Below are positions 23,830-33,867 of a stretch of 64,000 nucleotides of DNA, one piece after another; the stretch's first letter is position 1; each line of letters opens with the position of its first letter. The notes under the pieces were generated by a model. That model was not told the origin of the DNA, did not search any database, and was given only the letters and a program-made list of their open reading frames with translations. The stretch comes from Hypericum androsaemum (lineage: Eukaryota; Streptophyta; Magnoliopsida; Malpighiales; Hypericaceae): NCBI GenBank assembly GCA_963995505.1, contig OZ023180.1, positions 620,501 through 684,500 of the forward strand. Direction: 5' to 3'. The position numbers were made by a program, and so were the translations under genes.

Positions 23830-25212
23830 CTTCTTTCTAGCTCCTTCTTCCTCTCTTTTCACTCTCCCACCAAAATTGACATCATCAGCAACGTCTTCAA
23901 CATCCATAGCGGCACCCTTCTCGACATAATCAGTTTTGAAGTCGTAGTCATCGTCCGTCGAATCCAGCTTCCCCTGTTTTTTCCTCCTCTTTTTCTCTGC
24001 CTTTTTTCAACTTCGGATTCAACATGCCATCTTCGGTGTACAGTTTCTCATTCTGTCTTCTAGATGCAGTTTTTCCCTTAGCTTTGACTGCAATGGGATC
24101 ATCCAATTTTTCGATTCGTTTGCAATTAGGAAGGCTATAGATGAATCGTTCTCCGCGGACTTCAGCCTCACCACACCAGGGCAGTCTAACAATTTAACAT
24201 TCTTGTCCAATTGACCTTCTTGCAACGACCTTGTTAAACCTGGGGTGGCACCGACATTCACAACACGGCTTCTCTTCAACCTGTTGATTAGACTGCTCTT
24301 CCCAACATTAGGGAGGCCAATTACTCCAACTGTTATGGATTTTTTAATCTGCAAGGAAACAGTACAAATCAATGAGAACAAGTTCTTTACAAGAAGTAAT
24401 TGCGGGAGCCTTTCAGGAATATAAATCTTTAACATACGTCATGACTCCTCGAGTAATTCTTCAGTAACTTAATAAGAGTCTCAGCTCCAAGACAATCACT
24501 AGTTTGCAGAATGATGCAAACTCTAAGATTTCCACCCTAAGTTAGACCTACTGCACTTGAAGAAGGCAACCGCGGGTAGCTCTTCCCTGAGATACTTTAA
24601 CCATTTCTCAGCAGCTTCACGCGGGACAAGATCTGCAACACAATAATACAGTAACATAAATACGGAAGTACTTAAATTAACAGGGTTTAAATTTTTAATC
24701 ACACCTGATCATGGCATATGCAAGAGAAAAAGGTCCAACCTATCTTGTTCAAAAGCAAAACCAGATGCTTTTCAGGTCCGGATTTGATCACCAACTTTTC
24801 CATATCAACAAATCGACTTTCATAGTGCCGTATTCTAAAGGGGATGGATAGCGGTAAACGCACCCTCTCTTTGCGAGCGGCTTTCTTCTGGTCCAACTCA
24901 TCGATGGCGCGCTGTCCGCGATCCTTGAAGGGCCAGTCTTTGGGGATTCCCGGGTCCTTGTCGACCTTCTTCTTTTTGTTGAGCCCTAGCTTCTTCGCCT
25001 CCTTGGCCTTCTTCTTGTGGTGCTCCTTCACCTTCCCTATGACCTTGTACTTCTGCTTCAACGTCACCCGCTTGCTCTTGCTCTCTATTCCAACCCAAAC
25101 AGAAACAAAAAAAAAATAAAGAAATCCAAATAAGAAAAATAAAAATAAAAAGAAATCTTCGTACGGGGAGACTGAGGCTTGGAGGCGACTTACTCTTGCT
25201 CCTCTTCACCAT
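23830..25212 (-). pseudogene. NSN1: Nucleostemin-like GTPase (NSN1/GNL3) pseudogene
   Basis: The minus strand reads MVKRSK at 25212, then RVTLKQKYKVIGKVKEHHKK and DPGIPKDWPFKDRGQRA of the basic N-terminus. The circularly permuted GTPase follows: LLLNKI with DLVPREAAEKW after an intron (G4), [18 protein letters not shown] (G1), [10 protein letters not shown] (G2) and LLDCPGVV (G3). A basic tail ([13 protein letters not shown]) and an acidic end (DDYDFKTDYVEKGAAMDVED) complete it. Family members are nucleolar GTPases needed for ribosome biogenesis. This copy is broken. The region between the N-terminus and G4 and most of the C-terminal domain after G3 are deleted, there is an in-frame stop plus frameshift near 24535-24510, and there are single-base frameshifts after G3 and in the Lys-rich tail. 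Introns are retained, so it is not a retrocopy. Confidence 0.88.
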
Positions 25213-25359
25213 GGTGGCGCAACTAAGACCGAGAAATAACTAGAGGAGAAGAAGCGAGGGAAACTAAAGGTTTATTTAGGGTTTAGGTTTCGGATGATTT
25301 TTTAGGGTTTTCTTTTTCTATACGGTTTCTTGTGTTATTTATTTATTTATATATTTATT

Positions 25360-25719
25360 AGTATAGCACTGTCTCGTCTAGGAAGCGAGCTTCTGGCCGT
25401 CAGGTCTGCAACTGAGTTTGTTCATACTCATCTACGGCTCAGTTGTATCCTGATGGAGTCTGATAGTATACTCTTGGTTGATTTCCTCAACTGGTCTTCA
25501 CCAAGCATAGATTGGAATCTTGAATTCCTTGCGTTGGAAGTAAAGACTACTCTCCTTCGAATCACGCTCTGCAAACTCTATTTTGTTCCTAAATTTGCCA
25601 ATGAGGTAGCTGATTAGTTAGTTAAATCTGGTCGTTTAGGAATTTTTTCAGCTGATGTAATCACTAATCCGCATCGTGAATTTGAGGCGTTATTATTGAA
25701 TGATTCCCATGATTTATAA
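25360..25719 (+). pseudogene. LINE RNase H-like remnant
   Basis: The plus-strand frame reads AVRSATEFVHTHLRLSCILM, ESDSILLVDFLNW and VPKFANEVAD, then a stop and LVKSGRLGIFSADVITNPH. This is the C-terminal half of an RVT_3 RNase H-like domain, where ES/ELDS..LV and AN.VADxLAKxG are conserved. An internal TAG after VAD kills it. It lies just upstream of the NSN1 pseudogene start, on the opposite strand. Confidence 0.65.
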
Positions 25720-25813
25720 AGTACTATCTTTCTCCTTTAAAAAAAAATATTTTTTGAGTTAGTTGAGGTTAGTAATTTTATTGAAATCTCTATGAGTCGA
25801 TCATTCTTGAGTC

Positions 25814-28800
25814 TAGACTTGACCACGGTTCGAATTTAGACGAATTCGAATCGAATTTATTCGAATTCGAATTTATCAAAACATTAAACCATATTCAATT
25901 CTTCAAAAGACGAATCGAATACGAATTATGAATTTTCGAATTAGAATCGAATTAGAATCGAATTATAATCGAATTCGAATTCGAATTAATTCTATAATTT
26001 TAATACTTAATTAAAAAAATTCTAAAACCTCTAATTTTTTTGAATATTCTGAATATTTTTGTAATATTTTCGAAAAAGTTTAAAAAGTTTTGATATTTTT
26101 TGAAAAATTCAAAAACTTTGATTTTTGCTTCAAATATTAAAAAAAAAGGAATTAGTGTTTAACATTTTTTGGGAAAAAGAAATAAACTAAAGATTGAGCT
26201 TGCACTTAATGTACCAAATTAAGTTGCCTACGTATCCTTAGCTCCGAAGGAATCAAAGCCCACGTAGTTCTCTTACCTTTATGGAGCTAACTCACCTAGT
26301 CGGATGTGTTTGTGCTTTCACCGGTTGTGGCATCATCGAGGTCGTATAGTTGGTCGGGATTTTCCCGGACCAATTCTTGTTGTCGTCTTTCCGCCTTGGT
26401 CCAATCGGCGACCAATGCTTGTGCCTCCAGAGATTGCGGTGTCATTGAGTACCGGTGTTCATCCAAAATATTACCTCATGCACTAAATGCTTGTTCCACG
26501 GCAACCGTCGAAATCGGACAAGCAAGCAATTCTTTGGCAACAATTGACATAACCGGAAATTGTTCTACATGGTTGTTCCACCATTCTAATAAAGCAAAAC
26601 TAGAAGATTTGACAAATGGAATATCAAATTGTGTGTTAAGATATAAATCAAATTCCGAATTGGTTAAACTTATTCCTCGGGGTCTTTTTTGTTTTTTCAT
26701 TAACAATCTTTCCGTAAAACTTAATTTTTCACCTTGTGAGGGAGAGGGAGTTGGTTCATTAGATGTAGAAGCATTATTCCTAATACTATAATCACTCATT
26801 AAATCCAAAATATCTTTTTTTTACATTGTTTGTAATTTTTACAACATGATCTTCTAGATTAGGAACTTGCAAAAAAATTTCCAAATTTGTGTAATACGCA
26901 TATAATAAATTTTGTAAACCATCAATTTTAATGTTCGGCATAAAAATGGTTGCAATTAAATTAAGTTGGGGAATCTCCTTGAAATACTTTAACCATTTGT
27001 TAGCCATTTCCGAAACGCATGATGACAATGCAAAATCTTGATAAGCGCTACATATTGCTTCCGATATATTACAACATTCCAAAAATAGTAAATGAGATGT
27101 AGGATAATAAACACCCGATAAAAGATGTGTAGCATAATTAAAATATTCTAAAAGCTCATTTAGTTTTTCTACAAGGTCCCAATGGTAAGGTTGTAACATA
27201 ATATTATTAGTTTGATCATTAGATGCAAAAAAATTACATAGAAGTTCTTTGTATGGAAGAGCTTCTTTTAACAATTCATAAGTCGAATTCTAACGATGTT
27301 GAACATCTTGTGAAAAACGTTTTGGTTTCATGTTGTTTAATTTGCAAAATTTTTTCCAATCTTTTAGCAATTTTGGGCGAGCCCATAATAAATTAAGTGC
27401 TTGTTTAATTGGTCCTAATGTAGAGTCTAAAGCTTTAATTCCATCTTGGGTACAAAGATTAAATATATGACATGCACATCGAATATGAAAATTTTTTCCT
27501 CCGAATCGTGTACAAAGAATTTCTAAATCTTTAACCATAACATTATTAGAACTTGAATTATCTAGAGAAATTGAAAATATTTTTTGAACTAGATTATATT
27601 CTTGTAAAATAGTATGCAATATTTTATAACAATTATTCCCACTATGACTATCATCAAAAACTCTATATGCAATTATTCTTTTTTGTATATTCCATTTATT
27701 ATCAATCCAATGACATGTAACACCAAAATATGAATGTGTTCGCCAATGATCACTCCATATATCACAACATATAGAAACTCGACCATCAAAATCAAAGAAA
27801 AAAGTTTGTAATTTTTCTTTATTTTTCTTGTATAAATCTTTTACATATCGTGTTAATGTACTTCGTGGAACTTTTTTTGCACTAGGATTTAAAGCATTTT
27901 GACAATAAGTTATAAAATTAAGTTTTTCACCAAAACTAAAAGATAAATATTCAGTAGCAACTAATTTAGCTAATTCCTCTCTATTATTTTGATCGGTGTA
28001 ATGAAATAAAATATTAGGTGTAGTAGATAATTGAGTTTGTGATTTTTCAAAACCAACTTCGTGTGGATGTTTAGTATTCAAATGAGTAGTATAAGTACCA
28101 TATCCATTCCCGGTTTTGAATTCATATTGTTTACCACAATAATTACATGTAATTTTGAAGATACCTTTTTCTCCGGTAGAAATTTTTGTGAAATGCTTAG
28201 TAAAAAGTAATGAAGGTGATCTTTTTACCTTTTGTGGATTGTTGAATATTGAATCAACACTTTCCCGTTGAGCTTCATCATGGACGTTCATCATTTCTTC
28301 CGGAATAGGATAAGTAGAAATCGGTGGAAAATCCGATTCAATAGAATCGTGATGTTCCACACGTTTTTCCTTACCCTTATTTGCTCTACTTGATGACATA
28401 ATTATATAGTAATATGAGTAATTATATGAGAAATATGACTAATATATCTAATTAGTAAACTTGAGGGAGAATTTATATAGCTCAAATTTTTAATAAGAGA
28501 AGTAGAGAATTGAGATTGGAATGTGTAAAATTTGAAGAATAAGAGGTGGTATTTATAGAGTTTGGAAGAAATTCTGAATTTATTTAAAAAGTTTTTTAAA
28601 AGTACCAACAGTAAAAAAATGGTAACATGGGGATTAAAACGGTAACAAAAAAATGGTAAGAAAAAAATGGTAATTTGCCCCTGACGCAAGCGCTGACGTC
28701 AGCGAAATTCAAAAAAGTCCCCCGAATTTTTATGAATTAGAATCGAATTCGATACGAATTCAATTCTCAAAATGAATTCGAATTGAATTCGCCGGTTTGA

Positions 28801-28928
28801 CGAATTACAAAAAACTTGAACCGTATTCAATTCTTATCATGACGAATTCGAATCGAACTTTTTGATGAATAGAATTATTGTCGAATCGAATCGAATCACG
28901 AATCGGATTCAATTCATGGCCAGGTCTA
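25814..28928 (-). mobile_element. Full-length hAT transposon
   Basis: The ends TAGACTTGACCA and the inverse of TAGACCTGGCCA form short terminal inverted repeats. They are flanked by a perfect 8-bp duplication CTTGAGTC (25806-25813, 28929-28936), diagnostic of hAT. Subterminal regions are packed with GAATTCGAATCGAATT-like repeats (about 25840-26000 and 28735-28910), probable transposase-binding sites. The single gene runs on the minus strand. The perfect duplication suggests a fairly recent insertion despite mutations in the transposase. Confidence 0.93.
26296..28399 (-). pseudogene. hAT transposase with BED finger, three disabling lesions
   Basis: Starts at 28399 and should end at 26296-26298, about 700 codons, normal for hAT. 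Residues 70-115 hold a BED-type finger (ITCNYCGKQYEF..TYTTHLNTKH; C-x2-C...H-x4-H). The catalytic RNase H-like core follows (WSDHWRTHSYFGVTCHWID; RCACHIFNLCTQDG). The C-terminal dimerisation segment is WWNNHVEQFPVMSIVAKELL then PISTVAVEQAFSA. Three lesions are visible: an in-frame TAG at 27290-27292 after residue 369, a one-base shift in an A-run near 26820, and a TGA at 26476-26478 inside the dimerisation motif. The protein is therefore not made as a whole. An intact relative elsewhere would have to supply activity. Confidence 0.92.
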
Positions 28929-29204
28929 CTTGAGTCTAGATTGAGTACAGGTAGTCAAATCCTGTACCAAACAGAAAAAGGCAAGACAGTAAAAAAAAAG
29001 AAGGAAAATGTATGGTGATAACTGGAGAGAGAGAATGATAACTTGCGCGTGATGACAGCTGGTGAGAGAAGGGATGAGATGCGGGGTCCCACCTTTGCGT
29101 TGTTTTTTAATCATTAAATCAAATTTATATAATATAGTTTAACAAATCAAACTGATATATTATTTAAATAATTTTTTATTATAAATATTAATTAATATTA
29201 TCGT

Positions 29205-29475
29205 AACCAGACATGCCACTTTACGTAACTAGGCATGCCATTTAATCGTAATCGGACCTGCCATTTGATTAATTATTTAATTAATTATATTTTATTCAAT
29301 ATTAATCTGACATGTCATTTGATATAACTTGGGCATACCATTTCATATAACATGTAAATGTCATTTGACAAAACTTGGGAATACCATTTGACAAAACCTG
29401 GGCATGCCATTTGATATAACATGTGCATGCCATTTGATATAACATGAGCATGCCATTTGATATAACCTGGTCTTG
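29205..29475. repeat. Degenerate short tandem array (CATGCCATTTGATATAAC)
   Basis: About ten imperfect copies of a unit resembling GCATGCCATTTGATATAACC occur at intervals of 24-35 bp, some interrupted by AT-rich sequence. Confidence 0.75.
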
Positions 29476-29815
29476 TAACTCGATCGACTATTGACTTCAA
29501 ACATATTTTTGACATCTTTCTACTCTGAATTTGGAGAAGTCATAAACTGCAAAGTTGTAGATATACATCTCACCTTCGCAAAATAACTTGAATTCCCTTA
29601 ATCGGACTCCCAAATAAGAACTTGTTGTCCCCCAACCGAAATATATTTTTGTAACTCGATCGACTCGTGACTTCAAATATATTTTCGACATTCTTTCACT
29701 TCGAATTTGGAGAAGTCATAAGCTACAAAATTGTAGATCTACATCTCAGGTTTATACAACAACTTAAATCACCTCAATCGGACTCCGGAGTAAGAACTTG
29801 TGGCTCTCCAAGCGG
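29473..29815. repeat. 176-bp tandem duplication
   Basis: TTGTAACTCGATCGACT begins units at 29473 and 29649. The shared sequence includes 'gaatttggagaagtcata' and 'atcggactcc'. The copies have diverged noticeably (about 85% by eye). The unit length is in the range of plant satellites, but only two copies are present. Confidence 0.8.
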
Positions 29816-30630
29816 AACCTCTCGACCGTTTCTCACCGTCGCCCCTTTTACACAATCAAACTCTGGTCTGCTCCTTGTCGGCGTCAGAGTGGTGGTCGGC
29901 GTCGGAGTGGTGGGTAAAAGATGAAAATGCCCATACAAATTACAACCGTCAGAATTCTGACGCGCGCCTAATCATCAAGATCAAGTGACCATATTAAATC
30001 CTGTTTGGTACATAAAATCCTCTCTCTCTGTACCAAATCCAACCCCATCATTCTTGAGTTCCATTTACTATTTGGTGGACGATATTGTCAGTAATATACT
30101 TTGTATGAAATCAAAATCTCATTTAATTAATTTAAGTCTTTTATTTCTTGAATTAGTTCTGATTAATTTGTAGACATTTATTTAACATACTAGCTTTTTA
30201 ATGAATCATTGTGTACTTGGGTTTGCAAGCTTCTTTCCCTGTAGAAAAGGGAATCAGCACGAATCGGGCATTAGGTACTTGGGAGTTACGAATCGGGTTT
30301 TATTAAAAGTCGTTCTTTTAATAGTATATATTTTTTATTTATAAAATTGGAATAAGATCTATTTGAGAAAATTAAAATTCATTACCGCTTTGTCAAATTG
30401 GGAACAGATTGTGCGGAGACAAATCTCGCACGGTACGCATGAAGGGTAAAAGAGTAAAAATGCAAGTGGGACAAAATTGACCGACGCGCACGTGGGTGGG
30501 GGTTTGTGAGCTTCCACTTTAAAATTTTTTATTTTATTTTTTAACTGAGAGAAAAAAAGCTGAATTTAATTTTTTTAATTTAACTATTTATTGAATATTT
30601 TTAAATATAAATTTTTTATTTATTGTACTC

Positions 30631-30945
30631 GGGCATGTCAATTGATCGTAACCAATCATACTTTTTTATATTACTCGGGCATGCCAATTGATCGTAACCA
30701 AGCATGCCTTTTAAATACCCGAGCATGCCAATTGATCGTAACCAAGTATGCCTTTTTATCGTACCTGAGCATACCAATTGATCGTAACCAAGCATCTCTG
30801 TTTATCGTACCCGGGCATGCCAATTGATCATAATCAAGAATGCATTTTTATTGTACTCAGGCATGCCAATTGATCGTAACCAAACATATCTTTTTATCTT
30901 ACCTGGACATGCCAATTGATCGTAACCAAGCATGACTTTTTGAAT
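30631..30945. repeat. 46-bp minisatellite, seven copies
   Basis: Units start at 30631, 30677, 30721, 30767, 30813, 30859 and 30905. Each contains GCATGCCAATTGATCGTAAC followed by CAAGCATGCCTTTTTATCGTAC-like sequence. Spacing is 46 bp except one 44-bp step. Confidence 0.92.
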
Positions 30946-31020
30946 ATTTAATTTTTTTATTGTGAATATTATTAAACATTAATCGGATATATCATTATAT
31001 TAAATTATTTTTTCATACAA

Positions 31021-31235
31021 GCAAAGTTCAATTAAATAATTATAAACCTCACAAAAAAATTAAGAAAAGTTCAGTGGACCCCATCTGAAAAACTGCCAAA
31101 ATAATTTATTAAATTTAATAGATAGAGAGAGTCATGCGCTCCAAAAAAATAGTTTAATTAAATAATTATAAAAATGATAAAAAAGGGTAGCGGGCCCCAT
31201 TTGAGAAAATGCCAAAAAAATTAATTGTAGAGAGA
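31021..31235. repeat. About 110-bp imperfect tandem duplication
   Basis: The block 'ttaattaaataattataaa ... ccccatctgaaaaactgccaaaa ... agagagag' recurs directly downstream with roughly 80% similarity. It lies in the gene-free AT-rich stretch before the LINE fragment. Confidence 0.55.
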
Positions 31236-31499
31236 GAAGCGGGAAAGACTCTACCACCAAATAACCTAAAAATCCCGAAAGTGCCCCTCCTTGTACATGC
31301 GTCACCCAAGTCCTTGGATCTGGGTGGACTATTTTTTGGATGACGTGGACGGTTGTGGTTCGCTCTTGTGTGGTGCGGGGAGAATCCCAATGCTCCGCAC
31401 CCAATCCAAGGGCTGTCAAATTGCCTAACAATTCGTATCATTGGATGCTAAAATTACAAAACGTTCAGTACGGGGAAATTTACTAAAAAACAGAATCAA

Positions 31500-32476
31500 A
31501 CTACATACGAGTACACTTTTGATCCAGGTATTTGGGTCAAGATTTGGAAGCTTAATGTTCATCCTAGGATCATGCAATTTATTTGGAGATTGGCCAAGAT
31601 TTATGTCCCGACTTCCTCGAGCTTATACAAGAGGAAGCTTGGTCCATCTCCCACATGCAATATTTGTTTCTCTACTGATGAATCTGTTTGTCACATGCTT
31701 TTTTACTGTCCTCATACTAGATTGACATGGTTCTCATGTTCTTTGGGTCTTAGGACGGATTTAGATGGACAGCCTACTTTTTGTGCTTGGTTGGTTAACT
31801 TGCTGTCGGTTTTTTATACGCCTAATACTAGGGATCTAGTTTCCTTTGCTATGTATATGTGTTGGAATATTTGGACTGCTAGGAACCACTTTTTGTTTGA
31901 TGGGGTTACTATTGATCCCACTAGTACCATGTCTATTACTTCTAAGCTGTGGCAAGAATTTGTGATGCTTCCCTAGGTACTTCAACTGGAGCTAGATCGC
32001 AAGATAAGCTCCCAAACTTCAAGGCAGGCTCCATCTATTAGTGTAGTGAAGTTCAACTGTGATGGCTCTTGGATGGAATCCTCTTCCGCTTCAGGAATTG
32101 CCACTGTTGCCAGAGATGATGCATGCCTTATCCTTGAAGGTCATAGTTATTCAAGCTTCCTCACCCTTGGAGACTGAATTACGGGCTATCCAACTAGCTT
32201 TGAAGACTGATTTCTCCTACTTTCGAGATTGCACTACCATTGTTGAGATCGATTGCAGGCTTGCTCATGTTCTTTTGTGCGATCCCTTCCCACGGATAAA
32301 TTCGCAAGATGAACTTTTGATCTTGGAAATACAACTAGAGTTGTAGGGTCTTCCTCTTTGTATTTTTAGTCATATTCCTAGGTCTTGTAATTTGGTTACC
32401 GACTGGTTGTGTAACAAAATCGTTTGCTGGCTCTCCCTTTGGATTGGGTTACTTATTGTTGTTGAATTAGTTTTAT
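31500..32476 (+). pseudogene. LINE 3' remnant: zf-RVT plus RNase H-like domain
   Basis: The plus strand reads WKLNVHPRIMQFIWRLAK, then PSPTCNICFSTDESVCHMLF and YCPHTRLTWF. This is the zf-RVT domain (C-x2-C...H-x3-4-C) that follows plant LINE reverse transcriptase. After a TAG at 31974-31976 comes VVKFNCDGSWMESSSASGIA, the first strand of the RVT_3 RNase H-like fold, and then in another frame LRAIQLALKTDF, EIDCRLAHVL, LILEIQ and FSHIPRSCNLVTDWL. Frame changes and stops make it non-functional, and no reverse transcriptase core is present upstream. Confidence 0.85.
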
Positions 32477-33867
32477 AACCAAAGAAGAGATGGCCCAATA
32501 CAAGTGAGTGTATTGAGCCTTGGGCCCAAGTATTTAATTAAAGAGAAAATTCTAATTAAATATAATAACTAAGTAATTAGTGGAAAACTTTGATCTAATT
32601 TAATTGGAGGTCACACCAAATTGATTTTTGGTATTTGTGAGATCGATGCGAAGCTCGTTGACTAAGCTTCGTAACCGATATAAAATACTTGCGGGAAAAA
32701 TCAATTCTTGGTGTGAATAAAAATTGGCTTAAAGGTGGTATGGCTGCAGGTTGCAGGATTGTGGGTTTGTGAGAATTGTTCCAGGTTCCATGGTCTTATC
32801 TTTTTAGAATTGGGCCAGACCTGTTGAAGCGATTATCGGCCCAAAATCTGTTGGGCTTCCTCCTAGAAAAGCCCATGCTCTAGAACCTTCTTCCCCTTCC
32901 ATGCCATTTGAATTTAAATTTAGATTGAAATTCATGAGTGTGACAACCCATTTAATTTGGAGTTTTATGGGTCTTGTAACATCTCATTCAATGGGTGGGT
33001 TAATGGTCCTAATAAATTTGGTTTTGAATGTTGGAGGTCCTAGACCCTAAAAAGGAAGCTTCCTCCTTTATTCCAAATCACCCCAAACTCACACTCTTCT
33101 TTGAGCTCTCCACTTCTCCTTCCTTAGCATAGCATTTCTCACATTTATAAGAGTCAGAGTTCTACACCACCAAAGGTGAACGAAAGTGATTCCTTTTGTA
33201 CACGAGATTGGACATTGTACCTTGGGAACTCTCTTACCCACTGAGGCCTGAAGCGTATAGGCACGTAATAAGAGTTTAAGGACACACGGTTAAACTATGG
33301 CCTTGTCCAGGATTGAATCCGAAACCTCTACCTTGAAGATGACGGTTTTACACAATTAGCTCCAAATGTGATCGTGAGCATATTCTTACCCTCCTCTTAT
33401 TACATTGCTTACCGGTTATATTAAACTATATGCTTGTTTATACCATAATCTATTACTAATATTTCTAACACTTCACACCCTCCAGAACTTGATGCCCTAT
33501 TGTTTACTGACTTTCTTACGTAATATATATATTCAAGAGCTTTACCTCTCAAAAAAAACTATAGACGAGTACTATCCAACGAAACAACACATCGTCAAGA
33601 ACAGTGGCCTAAAGGGGATTTTTGCCCAATCATGTGTTCGATTGGTGACTTATTACCAAAATGGGGTCAAAATTAATATTTTTCGGATTAGGTGTTCACG
33701 TCGAACTACGATATTTTTTATCATACTGTAGCACCATAATACAATTTTTTATATCGTAATAACCACAATACGAATTTTTTAGTCGTACTCATGAAACGAC
33801 TAAAAATTTCGTATTGTGGCTGAATACGACATCTTATGTCATATTGTGGTCGAAAATGATATTATTT
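32477..33867. other. Non-coding stretch, possible solo LTR
   Basis: From about 32460 (TGTTGAATTAG) to about 33400 the sequence has LTR-like character: a TATAAG motif near 33147, a promoter-to-leader-like pyrimidine region at 33060-33130 and CTCCTCTTATTACA near the end. I could not find a matching target duplication, so the call stays weak. Confidence 0.25.
33763..33819. repeat. Hairpin-forming inverted repeat
   Basis: CCACAATACGAATTTTTTAG at 33763 pairs with CTAAAAATTTCGTATTGTGG ending at 33819. The arms are 24 bp with one mismatch and a 9-bp loop. Weaker related inverted copies extend to about 33690 and 33870, suggesting a degraded foldback MITE. Confidence 0.7.

Larger units (their letters stand above)
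28963..30012. mobile_element. Possible hAT-like non-autonomous element with internal repeats
   Basis: A perfect 12-bp inverted repeat, TGTACCAAACAG at 28963-28974 and CTGTTTGGTACA at 30001-30012, is flanked by TCAAATCC and TAAAATCC (7/8). The 1.05-kb interior contains a degenerate array (29205-29475) and a 176-bp tandem duplication (29473-29815), and no coding sequence. The boundary evidence is modest. Confidence 0.45.

Noticed and set aside
24844..25119. Plus-strand open frame across NSN1 exon 2
   Set aside because: Antisense shadow of the Lys-rich NSN1 N-terminus.
30631..30945. CRISPR-like spaced repeats
   Set aside because: The spacing is regular, but the spacers are near-identical and the DNA is plant nuclear; it is a minisatellite.
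32460..33400. Solo LTR
   Set aside because: LTR-like look, but no matching 5-bp duplication or convincing terminal CA; kept only as a weak note.
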